Positions 1 through 7,731 of a stretch of 13,637 bases of DNA are shown one piece after another. This stretch comes from Nitrospiraceae bacterium (GTDB lineage: Bacteria > Nitrospirota > Thermodesulfovibrionia > UBA6902), in NCBI GenBank assembly GCA_020354155.1, contig CP070644.1, positions 2,162,530 to 2,176,166 on the forward strand, given 5' to 3'. The notes below the pieces were generated by a model. It saw only the letters and a list, made by a program, of their open reading frames with translations. It had not been told where the DNA came from and did no database searches. Positions within the stretch are counted from its first letter, which is position 1. Each line of letters opens with the position of its first letter. Made by a program: the position numbers and the translations under genes.

Positions 1-203
1 AAATGGAAGGCTCATTCCCGATAAAGGAGACCTATACTTTTAAAGGTGACGAAGAATCAACGGAGCTAACCTTTGGTATGCACTATGATGTCCCGGGCAA
101 GGTCCTTGGAGTCATAGCTGACCGGCTTGTTATTGAAAGGCTCAATGTGAAGGAAGCTGTTGCGGTATTGAACAAAATCAAGGATATTTGTGAAGCCGGA
201 TAA
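1..203 (+). CDS. C-terminal fragment of an SRPBCC-domain protein, probably a paralogue of the next gene (5' end outside window)
   Basis: Only the last 66 codons are present. The frame is open to the left edge, so the ATG at position 3 should not be taken as the start. The tail matches the end of the 487-2433 protein at about 50 of 66 positions by eye, with shared blocks such as GDEEST, VPGKVLGV and EAVAVLNK. That places it in the last strands and C-terminal helix of an SRPBCC (START/polyketide-cyclase-like) fold, which usually forms a pocket for a hydrophobic ligand. The simplest reading is that a full B12-radical SAM-SRPBCC paralogue lies upstream in the same orientation. A stand-alone SRPBCC protein cannot be excluded from this fragment. 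It ends with TAA and is followed by 283 bp of non-coding sequence. Confidence 0.8.
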   Translation, partial: MEGSFPIKETYTFKGDEESTELTFGMHYDVPGKVLGVIADRLVIERLNVKEAVAVLNKIKDICEAG

Positions 204-223
204 ATAGTTGATAAAGACTCATG

Positions 224-286
224 CAATCTTCCCCTTTGAAAAAGGAGGATAATATGGAAGATTGCTCATATAATAATTTCTCCTAA
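224..286 (+). other. Inverted repeat around a perfect Shine-Dalgarno and a 10-codon ORF
   Basis: A 9-bp inverted repeat, caatcttcc (224-232) and ggaagattg (256-264), encloses aaaaggagg, and an ATG begins at 254, five bases after GGAGG. The ORF runs only ten codons (254-286, stop TAA). An inner ccttt/aaagg pair (233-237 and 241-245) could form an alternative hairpin. No T-run follows, so this is not a standard intrinsic terminator. It may be the remnant of a decayed gene start, a leader peptide, or chance. The rest of the 204-486 gap holds only the repeat at 399-476; I see no clear promoter. Confidence 0.3.
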
Positions 287-398
287 CCCCTCTTTACTCA
301 AGATGGTGGTCTGACTGTCCTTCCTATGGTTAAACTGCTGTAAAATATGTTATTTTAATAGATTAAGTAGAGAGAATTTTTAAAATAACTAACCGTAA

Positions 399-476
399 TG
401 TCATTCCTGCGAAGGCGGGAATCTATTTTTTAAATACATTTCTCTGGATTCCGGCTTACAGCCTGTCGGAATGACA
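399..476. repeat. Dispersed palindromic intergenic repeat (REP/MITE-like), upstream copy
   Basis: The ends tgtcattcc (399-407) and ggaatgaca (468-476) are perfect 9-bp inverted repeats. The interior contains gcgaaggcgggaatc and a second partial arm, ctggattccggc. Sequences of this shape (gtcattcc...ggaatgac) are familiar as multicopy intergenic elements in many bacterial genomes. The element ends 10 bp before the ATG of the radical SAM gene, so its right end lies against the ribosome-binding region. Confidence 0.6.
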
Positions 477-486
477 GGTTGATACC

Positions 487-2433
487 ATGAAAAAAAAGAA
501 AATACTCTTCATTACAGTGCCCTTTCATGCAGGGGTTGTAGAGGTGGCAGGAAGCTGGATACCTCTCTATCTTGTGTACGTTGCAGGGGCTGCCAGAGCA
601 GCTGGCTTTGATGCCGAGATCTATGACGCGATGACCAAGAAGGTCGGTTATAATGAGATCAGGCAGAAGATCGAAGAATCAAAGCCTGATTATGTAGGCG
701 TATCATCCTTTACCTGCACGGTACCTGATGCGATCAAGGTGCTGGAACTGGCAAAATCCATCAATCCTGCAATCATTACCATCATGGGAGGAGTGCACCC
801 GTCCTTCATGTATGAAGAGATGTTCTCTCTTACTGAGAGCCTGGATTACGTTGTCAGAGGGGAGGGTGAGATAACAGTTGCCGAGCTGTTAAAGACCCTT
901 GCTGCAGACGGGTCACCCGCCAAGGTTCAGGGGATTGCCTATAAAGAAGAGGGGAGGGTTATTGCTACTGAACCACGTCCCTTTATGAAGAATTTCGATG
1001 CCCAGCCAATGGGATGGGATCTTCTGGACTGGGAAGATTATACCTACTTCATTCTCCCTGGTTCACGCCTTGCCGCTGTCTGCACATCACGGGGATGTGA
1101 ACAGGAATGCACCTTCTGTTCTCAGCAGAAATACTGGAACAGGACCTGGCGTGGACGTTCACCGGAAGACGTGGTGAGAGAGATGGAGCATCTGAACAAG
1201 ACATACGGCGTTGATGTCATTCTCTTTACCGATGATTACCCATCTCCTGACCGGGTCCGATGGGAGGGGATTCTTGATCTTTTAATCGAGAAGGACCTGG
1301 GAATAAAAATACTCATGGAGACACGGGCCAAGGACATTATCAGGGATGCCGACATTCTTCATAAGTATAAAAAGGCAGGTATAATACATATCTATGTTGG
1401 TACCGAGGCAACTGGGCAGGAGTGCCTTGATTATATCAAGAAGGACCTGAGTATTGAAGAATCAAAAGATGCCCTCCGGCTTCTCCGTGAAGTAGGCATT
1501 GTCACCGAGACATCAATGATCCTTGGCCTGCCTGATGAGACAAAGGAAAATATCACTGAAACCCTTCGCCTTATTATTGAGTATAATCCTGACTTCGGTC
1601 ATTTTCTGGCCATAGCCCCCTGGCCGTACTCGGACATTTATAATGAATTGAAAGAGTACATTGCAGTGAAAGATTACAGGAAATACAATCTTATCGATCC
1701 TATTATCAAACCGAAGGCAATGACTCTTGAAGAGATAGACCATGCCATCATTCATTGCTACAAGACTTTTTATACAAAAAAATTCAATGAGATGATGGAC
1801 GAAAAAGACGAGTTCAAAAAGAACTACCTTATTACATCCATGAAACTTATGATGACCACCTCTTTCATAAAGAAAAAAATGGGCAGTCTTACCTATGGTG
1901 AGCATGAGCAGATGCCCCCGGAGATGAAGGGGTTGATGCACAAACTGATGGGTGCAGGACACCCTGAGATCAAGCCGGACAGGAAACTGAAATCAAGCAT
2001 AATAAGAAAAATCAATATTCAGGCTCCGGTGAGCAGGGTCTTTGAATATGTTACCAACCCTGATAACTGGACCCACTATGTAACGAGTCTTGTTGATGTG
2101 AGGAATATTTCATCCACAACACTGTCAGCAGGAACACAGTACGAATGGACCTACCGGATGCTCGGTATTAATCTCGATGGTACGGGCAGTATCATTGAAT
2201 TTGAAAAGGACATAAAGTTTTCCATGGAAATGAAAGGTGCCTTCCCGATCAGGGAGACCTTTACCTTTCAGGGTGACGAAGAGTCAACGCTGCTTACCTT
2301 TGAGATCCGCTATAATGTACCGGGTAAGGTTTTGGGAGTGGTGGCAGACAAACTTGTCATTGAAAAGCTGAATGTAACAGAAGCTGTTGCCGTGCTGAAC
2401 AAAGTCAAGGACATCTGCGAGGCCGAGGCCTAA
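487..2433 (+). CDS. BchE-like B12-binding radical SAM enzyme fused to a C-terminal SRPBCC domain
   Basis: This 648-residue protein has a cobalamin-binding Rossmann-type domain (about 1-150, with AGSW, DAMT, GGVHPSFMY and VRGEGE), a radical SAM domain (about 190-400) and an SRPBCC domain (about 503-648). The iron-sulfur cluster cysteines are Cys204, Cys208 and Cys211 (CEQECTFC). The pattern AGSW...DAMT...GGVH..FMY...FCSQ.K.W...GTEA...APWP closely follows BchE, the oxygen-independent Mg-protoporphyrin monomethyl ester cyclase, so the protein belongs to that subgroup. DAMT stands where a DxHxxG motif would be, so cobalamin would lack a His ligand from that motif. BchE as I recall it does not end in SRPBCC, so the fusion is unusual. 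The SRPBCC part may hold or deliver a hydrophobic substrate. The substrate is unknown and no other photosynthesis gene is present. The start ATG has only a weak AGG (476-478) at 8-nt spacing. A paralogous tail lies directly upstream. Confidence 0.9.
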   Translation: MKKKKILFITVPFHAGVVEVAGSWIPLYLVYVAGAARAAGFDAEIYDAMTKKVGYNEIRQKIEESKPDYVGVSSFTCTVPDAIKVLELAKSINPAIITIMGGVHPSFMYEEMFSLTESLDYVVRGEGEITVAELLKTLAADGSPAKVQGIAYKEEGRVIATEPRPFMKNFDAQPMGWDLLDWEDYTYFILPGSRLAAVCTSRGCEQECTFCSQQKYWNRTWRGRSPEDVVREMEHLNKTYGVDVILFTDDYPSPDRVRWEGILDLLIEKDLGIKILMETRAKDIIRDADILHKYKKAGIIHIYVGTEATGQECLDYIKKDLSIEESKDALRLLREVGIVTETSMILGLPDETKENITETLRLIIEYNPDFGHFLAIAPWPYSDIYNELKEYIAVKDYRKYNLIDPIIKPKAMTLEEIDHAIIHCYKTFYTKKFNEMMDEKDEFKKNYLITSMKLMMTTSFIKKKMGSLTYGEHEQMPPEMKGLMHKLMGAGHPEIKPDRKLKSSIIRKINIQAPVSRVFEYVTNPDNWTHYVTSLVDVRNISSTTLSAGTQYEWTYRMLGINLDGTGSIIEFEKDIKFSMEMKGAFPIRETFTFQGDEESTLLTFEIRYNVPGKVLGVVADKLVIEKLNVTEAVAVLNKVKDICEAEA

Positions 2434-2502
2434 AGAGTTTGTTTCCTCACGTGGTTTAGTCATTTCATTGTATTAATCATCAAGGATCTGAAAAGCACGA
2501 GA

Positions 2503-2606
2503 TTGTCATTGTGAGGAGTCTCGACGTGTCGGGACGACGACGAGGCAATCTATACCGCATAGATTTATACCTATGCCATATTGCTTCGCTTCGCTCGCAA
2601 TGACAA
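2503..2606. repeat. Dispersed palindromic intergenic repeat, downstream copy of a different family
   Basis: The ends ttgtcattgtgag (2503-2515) and ctcgcaatgacaa (2594-2606) form a 13-bp inverted repeat with one G/T wobble. Inner arms gaggcaat (2542-2549) and attgcttc (2580-2587) pair with one wobble position. The gcttcgcttcgctcgcaatgac end is a widely seen multicopy bacterial intergenic element. Folded as RNA it would make a long hairpin and could stabilise the 3' end of the radical SAM transcript. The remainder of 2434-2677 shows no gene. Confidence 0.6.
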
Positions 2607-2629
2607 AATATAATGTTGGGGACAGGGAA

Positions 2630-2661
2630 TAAAAAAAGAGGGGAACCTTTCAGCCCCCCCT
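2630..2661 (-). terminator. Intrinsic terminator of the minus-strand operon
   Basis: Read on the minus strand, AGGGG (within a G run, plus-strand 2654-2661) pairs with CCCCT (2639-2643), separated by a 13-nt loop, and is followed after one base (C, 2638) by seven Ts (2631-2637). It begins about 17 bp after the stop codon of the 2678-4315 gene, the expected place for the end of the transcript. Confidence 0.65.
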
Positions 2662-2677
2662 GAAGATACGTAGTGCT

Positions 2678-4315
2678 CTAGCAATCCGTGTAACAGAGCA
2701 GACGACGTGCGGCTATAAACTCGATTAAATCCTTATCATCTGTGTTGACTGGAATGTTCTTGTTCAGAGCAACCTGTCGTAACTGAGCAGGTCCTGCCCC
2801 AAAAAAGAAGCTGTATTTAAGGTTCGTATTATATTTTTCAACCCTTGCTTTAATGATATCAGCAGACTCCTTGATTGGTGTTACTGAGCTAATAAGGAGC
2901 AGGCTGCCGACCTCATCCAGGTTCCAACCATAAACATAGGGGAAAACCGCGCTCAATGTCTTCACTATTATGTCGGTGCCTTCTTTGCCTAAAAGGTAAT
3001 AGGGAACAAACTGGCTGAAGACTCCATCTCCTGTGAGTCTTGACCTGACTATCTCATAATATTCTTTTGTAAAAAGATAGCCTGACGACTGATCCGTAGG
3101 ATCGGACGGCTGGGAGGTAATAATGTCGTATTGTACTATCCTCCGGGACAGGAAATTTCGTGCGTCATCTACTATAAACTGTATCCTTCGATCTTTAAAA
3201 AGAGATGGATAAAAAAACTTTTGTACTGCTTCTATTACAGAAGCATTTATTTCTACTACGTCAAGTTTTGTAAGAGATTGTATTTTGGCAGCCGTCGCTA
3301 AAGTCACTCCGGGACCAAGACCGATTTTCAGAAAACTATGTGCATGTGGTCTTGAAGCAAGAGGGAGATAAGTCATCAGAAGTTGTTTCGGATCATTTTC
3401 AAGTTTTAACGTTCCTTCAGGTTTTCCCTTAATTCTGATTCCGTACATTGGAGGATTCCCGCTTCGGGCAACCTCTACTTTCCCCTCAATGTCATCCCTT
3501 TCCCAGATAATTTCATAATCACCAGATACGTTCTGGATATCCTGGGACGGAACCCGGCCGGCAAAGTAGATATTAAAAAACGGATGGTGCAGCGGAATAA
3601 AGAAGTACACCATTATGACAAGAATGTAAACCGCCAAAGAGAACAGCAGTTTCTTGTAATCTTTCAGCAGGATGAAGATTAATGATGCAATGGATATGTT
3701 TAAGACAGAGGCAAATACTTCTGTATTGTCCAGACCAAGATAGGGAATAAGTAAAAATCCACAGAGAATGGCTCCGATAACAGAACCTATGGTATTAATT
3801 GAATACAGGGATCCAGCATCTTCTGCTACTTTATTAAAATCTTTTGCATATGCCTTCATGGCAAATGGAAACGCCGCTCCCATCAATGATGTCGGTATGA
3901 TTATAACCAGAAAAATCGTTATGTATTGTAAGATAAAAAATACGAATGGCCAGTCGCTGAACGAATAATATAACCATTCAAACATTTGTGATAAACTGTT
4001 ATGGACAAAATGAACGGAAAATGCGGAAATAGAAATTGCAAACTGTAATAATCCGAATACTCTTAAGGGATTTCTTTTCCCTGTATATTTCCCTCCTACA
4101 AATGCTCCCAATGCCAAACCACTTAAAAAAGCAGCGAGAACTGTGGATAAGGCATAGGTTGTGCTGCCAATTACGAAAGAAATTTCTCTGGTCCAGTGGA
4201 TTTCAAAGATGAGTGCCGACATACCTGAAAAACCCAAACACCAGAATATTATATTTTTCCTGTGTGAGATGTTATCCACAATGTTGTCTTCCAATACCTG
4301 GGATGATAAATTCAT
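2678..4315 (-). CDS. Polytopic membrane protein with spermidine-synthase-like domain (fused MFS/spermidine synthase family)
   Basis: The 545-residue protein has about seven hydrophobic segments (roughly 22-50, 53-75, 84-104, 122-156, 168-195, 199-217 and 223-241), followed by a soluble domain with a class I methyltransferase/aminopropyltransferase fold. The nucleotide-binding loop is GLGPG (332-336), the acidic end of strand 2 is VVEIN (Glu355), and DDA follows at 383-385. The position of the catalytic Asp in true spermidine synthases (DSSDP) reads SQPSDP (401-406), with Gln402, and the YHE polyamine-site motif is absent. This matches the fused MFS/spermidine-synthase group, whose reaction is not established, so polyamine synthesis should not be assumed. 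The ATG at 4315 is preceded by AAAGGAT with a long 13-nt gap. It is the last gene of the minus-strand run, 160 bp after the ResB-like gene, and may have its own promoter. Confidence 0.85.
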   Translation of the reverse strand: MNLSSQVLEDNIVDNISHRKNIIFWCLGFSGMSALIFEIHWTREISFVIGSTTYALSTVLAAFLSGLALGAFVGGKYTGKRNPLRVFGLLQFAISISAFSVHFVHNSLSQMFEWLYYSFSDWPFVFFILQYITIFLVIIIPTSLMGAAFPFAMKAYAKDFNKVAEDAGSLYSINTIGSVIGAILCGFLLIPYLGLDNTEVFASVLNISIASLIFILLKDYKKLLFSLAVYILVIMVYFFIPLHHPFFNIYFAGRVPSQDIQNVSGDYEIIWERDDIEGKVEVARSGNPPMYGIRIKGKPEGTLKLENDPKQLLMTYLPLASRPHAHSFLKIGLGPGVTLATAAKIQSLTKLDVVEINASVIEAVQKFFYPSLFKDRRIQFIVDDARNFLSRRIVQYDIITSQPSDPTDQSSGYLFTKEYYEIVRSRLTGDGVFSQFVPYYLLGKEGTDIIVKTLSAVFPYVYGWNLDEVGSLLLISSVTPIKESADIIKARVEKYNTNLKYSFFFGAGPAQLRQVALNKNIPVNTDDKDLIEFIAARRLLCYTDC

Positions 4316-4372
4316 CTATTTCTATTCGATCCTTTCAGAAAATACCTTTAAATCAAGAAACGTACATTTATT

Positions 4373-4378
4373 ATTATA
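4373..4378 (-). promoter_or_regulatory. Possible -10 element of the spermidine-synthase-like gene
   Basis: The minus strand reads TATAAT here, 58 bp upstream of the ATG at 4315. The region is AT-rich and the spaced -35 hexamer is poor (ATTTCT at about 17 bp), so this rests on the -10 match and its position downstream of the palindrome. Confidence 0.25.
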
Positions 4379-4399
4379 ATACTTTTATTAGTAAAAGAA

Positions 4400-4413
4400 A
4401 TGACATATGTCAT
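4400..4413. promoter_or_regulatory. 14-bp perfect palindrome, candidate operator
   Basis: ATGACATATGTCAT is fully self-complementary and lies in the only sizeable gap inside the minus-strand run, 85 bp upstream of the ATG at 4315. A TATAAT-like -10 on the minus strand (4373-4378) lies 22 bp downstream, so the palindrome would overlap or sit just upstream of the -35 position. No good -35 hexamer is visible, which is typical of activator-dependent promoters. The regulator is unknown. Confidence 0.35.
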
Positions 4414-4475
4414 ATAGAAATCATATTTCCGGCGTCCACTGTAAATGGCGGTTAAGAGAAAAGAATTGTGTGGGT

Positions 4476-5852
4476 TTACTGTGGGTTAGCGCTCTTTCTC
4501 AATGAAGTGATAATTTCATCTACTGTTTCTTCGAGCAGTCCTTCAAAATGCCTGGCAGAATGGTAAAAATCTACCCGGCACCCCTCATCGGCATTTTCGA
4601 TTGAGGCCATCATCTGCTCCTCAGGGTCAACGATGCGGATTACCAGGCCGACCAGTCCTATCATCGCACAAAGGAAGAAAAAACCGATACCCGTTTCTTT
4701 AACGAGATTCAATCGTATCCAGTGATGTAAGTCATGAAATTCCAGTGTATAGGGGCCAAATGACCCCCCTTCCCCTTTACCGATGAGTTTCCGCAACACC
4801 TGCCTTCCCTGCTGATAGACTTCAATCCCGAAATAGGGATTATTCGGTATCCGTGATTTTGTAGAGACCCTCCCCTCACTGTTTCTCTCCATGTCAGGGA
4901 AGAACTGGGCAACAACGTGAAGTCCATGGTCGTCGATATCAAAGGTATCCCGCAGGTCCTGATCAAAGTCAAGGGCAACAACGGTATCGACAACAGGGGT
5001 TCCATTCTTATAGAGCACAAAATTGGGTGAGTACCCCTGGACCGTCATGAGAAAGTCTATACCACTGTACGTGAATGGCCTGTTAATTTTGATGATCTCC
5101 TTCCACTGCCTGTCATTCTCCAGGTCTGCAATATTAAAATCAGCAGTGAAATCCGTAGCTGTTTGATCATCATATTGAGCTGAAAATGTGTTGAACGTGA
5201 AAGCCAATGGTGGTAGTTTGATTCCAAACACGGGCATTCTGCTGATGGAGGTAAGACTGTCTTTTGTCAGCTTTATCGTTTGCCCTTCTGAGATGCGGAC
5301 TGCTCCATAGAAGGCTGAAACATGATAGACAACAATGCCAATAAGCAGTGATATGAGAATAGCATGAAAAAAAATTGAACCCCAAAAGCCAACATCCCCC
5401 CTCCTAGCAAGGATTATGCGTTTTTCATTGTCTGTCCAATCAGTGGTTTTCCAGCTCTTTGCCTGGATGAGTGAAGAAATATTTTCTGCTACACCCGGTG
5501 CATTCTTTGGAAGACTCAGGGATTTTGATTTTCTAAACGACGGTTGATTTGATATGGCGGATTTTCTTGTGCTCATCCGTTTTAGAACTCTATCAACACT
5601 GCAGAATGTTGTTGATGTGATAAGAAGGAGTCCAATGAAAGCAAAGATGTAACTTTTACCAAGCTTAATACTGTTAAAGTTCTCTCCAAGCTGGTATAAC
5701 AGTGGTGATTCAAATTTTAATTTTATGGCCTCGACCCTGGGCATAAGAGAGGGATTGGGAAGAGCTGCTCCTATGAGTAACAGAAGCGATATGGTAATTA
5801 ATAGAACTATTCCGGTGTTCCTTGAGGAAAGGAGTTTCCAGAACCAGACCAT
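4476..5852 (-). CDS. ResB-like cytochrome c biogenesis (system II) membrane protein
   Basis: The protein has 458 residues from the ATG at 5852 and the ResB/Ccs1 layout. Two transmembrane segments lie near the N-terminus (the first following the typical WKLLSSRNTGIVLL, the second before CSVDRVLKR), a third contains WGSIFFHAILISLLIG with a conserved-type His163, and a large extracytoplasmic domain is followed by a fourth segment near the C-terminus (GIGFFFLCAMIGLVGLV) and a short cytoplasmic tail. ResB normally works with ResC/CcsA to deliver heme to apocytochromes outside the cytoplasmic membrane; no ResC partner is in the window. The frame also allows a TTG at 5918 and ATGs at 5897 and 5885, but these overlap the upstream gene, whereas the ATG at 5852 follows its stop codon by 4 nt and starts just before the usual ResB N-terminal motif. 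It is probably translationally coupled to that gene. Confidence 0.85.
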   Translation of the reverse strand: MVWFWKLLSSRNTGIVLLITISLLLLIGAALPNPSLMPRVEAIKLKFESPLLYQLGENFNSIKLGKSYIFAFIGLLLITSTTFCSVDRVLKRMSTRKSAISNQPSFRKSKSLSLPKNAPGVAENISSLIQAKSWKTTDWTDNEKRIILARRGDVGFWGSIFFHAILISLLIGIVVYHVSAFYGAVRISEGQTIKLTKDSLTSISRMPVFGIKLPPLAFTFNTFSAQYDDQTATDFTADFNIADLENDRQWKEIIKINRPFTYSGIDFLMTVQGYSPNFVLYKNGTPVVDTVVALDFDQDLRDTFDIDDHGLHVVAQFFPDMERNSEGRVSTKSRIPNNPYFGIEVYQQGRQVLRKLIGKGEGGSFGPYTLEFHDLHHWIRLNLVKETGIGFFFLCAMIGLVGLVIRIVDPEEQMMASIENADEGCRVDFYHSARHFEGLLEETVDEIITSLRKSANPQ

Positions 5853-5856
5853 GGCG

Positions 5857-6339
5857 TCATTCAGTCGCTTTGCCGATAAATTCATTTGCAATATCATCGA
5901 TAACCCATCTATTTTCAATTTTTATTAAATGATAGGTTATTCCATAGAGCTCATCGAAAAACTCGGAAACGGGCTCTTTCGAAGCTGGATCAACATAACC
6001 CCATAGCCATCGTTCTTGTGTTATTACCGTTGCAAGATCTTTATCGATAGTTACCTCTTTAAACTCCAGTTCAATAAGATCTCCTTTTATGGTACGGCCT
6101 TTTTTCAGGTTGGATGCAATATAACTATCTATTTTCTTCCATTGCCATTCTGAAGTCATGGTGTACACAGGGCCTGCATTGAGTTCAAAATGGGCTTTTG
6201 TTATGAGGCTATTATAGGCTTTGATAAGATTCTTGACCTCAACCTTCTGCCCCTCAGAGAGCATATACATGACAGATAATACGAGAGCAGCAAGAGCAAT
6301 TGAAGCTATAAGAAGTTTCAGCTTTCTTTTTATTTTCAT
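5857..6339 (-). CDS. Small membrane-anchored protein with NTF2/IMS-like domain
   Basis: The 160-residue protein begins with a basic KIKRKLK stretch and one hydrophobic segment (about 8-26), then an extracytoplasmic domain. The pattern helix - Trp-rich segment (SEWQWKKIDSYI) - strands - ITYHLIKIENRWVIDDI resembles NTF2-like or ARC6-type IMS domains, where the last strand reads like RLVRxDGRWLI. That is a by-eye fold suggestion, not a firm family assignment. The chosen ATG at 6339 overlaps the stop of the upstream gene as ATGA; the longer reading from a TTG at 6396 is unlikely. It lies between the DUF4340-type and ResB-like genes with 4-nt overlap or spacing on each side, so the three are expected to act together at the membrane. 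Confidence 0.75.
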   Translation of the reverse strand: MKIKRKLKLLIASIALAALVLSVMYMLSEGQKVEVKNLIKAYNSLITKAHFELNAGPVYTMTSEWQWKKIDSYIASNLKKGRTIKGDLIELEFKEVTIDKDLATVITQERWLWGYVDPASKEPVSEFFDELYGITYHLIKIENRWVIDDIANEFIGKATE

Positions 6340-7685
6340 TGAATAAAGTGCTCTTTCGCAGGAATTTTTTCTAGTTCCAGTCCTGATACAGCACAATCGT
6401 TCTCAAGGTTGTCTGACGTGGCAAAGTGCAGGAAGAACTCCTCTATTTCCCGATCGAACCCGATGGATTCGCTCTCTATTTTATCAAATACCATGAGCCT
6501 TCCCAAGCTATGACCTTCTCTATCATCTACAACAATTTCAAGAATACTATTGTCTTTCTCCCCTGACGGGAATGAAGGTAATATTTTAGCAGCCTTCCAG
6601 TCCTTTAACAGCCAAATGAACGCCGTCACTCGTTCGCCATGTGCCCTGTCTCCATCAATAAGCCAGTTATTTCCCTTTCTGGCAAGAGTATATGATACAT
6701 TATTTTTCGTAACCCGTATTTGGCTGATGTCTTCTTCTTGTACGTTAAACAAATTTCTGTATCGAAAATGGGATGCCTCTTTGTCGAGAAAAATCCAGAA
6801 GTCTCTCGGAAGCCTGCCAGCGAATTCCTCTCCTTTCTCATAAGCAACCGTACCTTCATTTGCTCCTGTTCCCCAGAAATGAACCTCAATCGACCTCAAT
6901 GATGAATATCTGTCAGTCAACTGCAGTTCAATTGTGTCACTGAACATGTTTCTATTTGGCATTCCATCATCGTAGAATTCGATGGCTCTCTGAAGGAGTA
7001 GTTCATCAAGAAACTCCTGAATTGCCGACATGTCTGCCTTTCCGTATAATGGACTGGCCACGTACCACGCATTTTCTTCTTTTCGCAGAATCACAGAACC
7101 GGCGTTTTTGGAAATCCGAATGGAAGTAATAATTTCGGGGTCGAACCTGAAAAGGGTCTTATCTCGTACATCATATAATCCCAGGTTCCTGATTTTTGCA
7201 ATCTCATCATTAACAAGAAATATTGCATTAATCCCTTTTACAAAAGCATAATACCCAGTTTTACTCGGACTCTGATCTCCAATGGCAAGCGCATCTATTG
7301 TCCCGGCATAACCGATATTCAACACAGCAACAGGGATATGGAGACTGAAGTCTGAGAGTTTTTCTCTGTCTGTTGATATGATTTTCACAATACTTTTACT
7401 CGTTATTCTATCAAGAATATCACGCAGCACTTCACGGTCGGCCGAACGCTCCAGTGGTGAAGTAATGCGCCAGCCACCATCACTTTTGACAAGATTAAAT
7501 GTTCCCTTTGGATTTTGTATTCTCAGGAATTCTATATCTGATTTATCGACACGAAAGAATTTTTGGGAAAGTTCCGCTTTCAGTCGGTTTTCTTCCTGCA
7601 AAGGAACGATATAGAAAAAATATATGGAGCCAACGACAACAGATAATGCCAGTAATAGAACAGTTACTCGTATTCGTGTATGCAT
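6336..7685 (-). CDS. DUF4340-type membrane-anchored protein with three core repeats
   Basis: The protein has 449 residues from the ATG at 7685. A single N-terminal hydrophobic segment (about 7-27) anchors a large extracytoplasmic part. The DUF4340 core, a phenylalanine-led strand, then dIxxIxI, a hydrophobic strand, a W-x-I/V strand and a helix, appears three times: about 44-109 (DIEFLRI...GGWRI), 179-240 (IITSIRI...NAWYV) and 310-370 (DISQIRV...NNWLI). DUF4340 proteins are often seen beside membrane transport or gliding-type ABC genes, but no ABC transporter is present here. The reaction is unknown; a scaffold or chaperone role for the adjacent ResB-like protein is inference only. A TTG at 7703 could extend it by six codons. 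It lies 46 bp downstream of the lipoprotein gene and overlaps the next gene by 4 nt. Confidence 0.8.
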   Translation of the reverse strand: MHTRIRVTVLLLALSVVVGSIYFFYIVPLQEENRLKAELSQKFFRVDKSDIEFLRIQNPKGTFNLVKSDGGWRITSPLERSADREVLRDILDRITSKSIVKIISTDREKLSDFSLHIPVAVLNIGYAGTIDALAIGDQSPSKTGYYAFVKGINAIFLVNDEIAKIRNLGLYDVRDKTLFRFDPEIITSIRISKNAGSVILRKEENAWYVASPLYGKADMSAIQEFLDELLLQRAIEFYDDGMPNRNMFSDTIELQLTDRYSSLRSIEVHFWGTGANEGTVAYEKGEEFAGRLPRDFWIFLDKEASHFRYRNLFNVQEEDISQIRVTKNNVSYTLARKGNNWLIDGDRAHGERVTAFIWLLKDWKAAKILPSFPSGEKDNSILEIVVDDREGHSLGRLMVFDKIESESIGFDREIEEFFLHFATSDNLENDCAVSGLELEKIPAKEHFIQ

Positions 7686-7731
7686 GTTCTCATATGTAAC
7701 CAATTAATAATAAATCATATTTCCAATTATT

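Noticed and set aside
1513..1962. 149-codon minus-strand ORF opposite the radical SAM gene
   Set aside because: The sense frame is clearly coding, and the antisense product is low-information and resembles nothing.
487..2433. Evidence of chlorophyll biosynthesis or phototrophy from the BchE similarity
   Set aside because: BchE-like enzymes occur in non-phototrophs, the SRPBCC fusion is atypical, and no other bch or photosystem gene is in the window.
2678..4315. Polyamine synthesis (speE) assignment
   Set aside because: The catalytic Asp and substrate-site motif of spermidine synthase are not conserved, and the membrane domain places it in the fused MFS-type family of unknown reaction.
5853..5918. 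TTG start for the ResB-like gene, 22 codons upstream
   Set aside because: It would overlap the preceding gene by 62 nt and lacks a ribosome-binding site, while the ATG at 5852 fits the usual ResB N-terminus.
6340..6396. TTG start for the IMS-like gene
   Set aside because: It adds residues before a clean basic-plus-hydrophobic anchor, and the ATG at 6339 makes a classic ATGA overlap with the previous gene.
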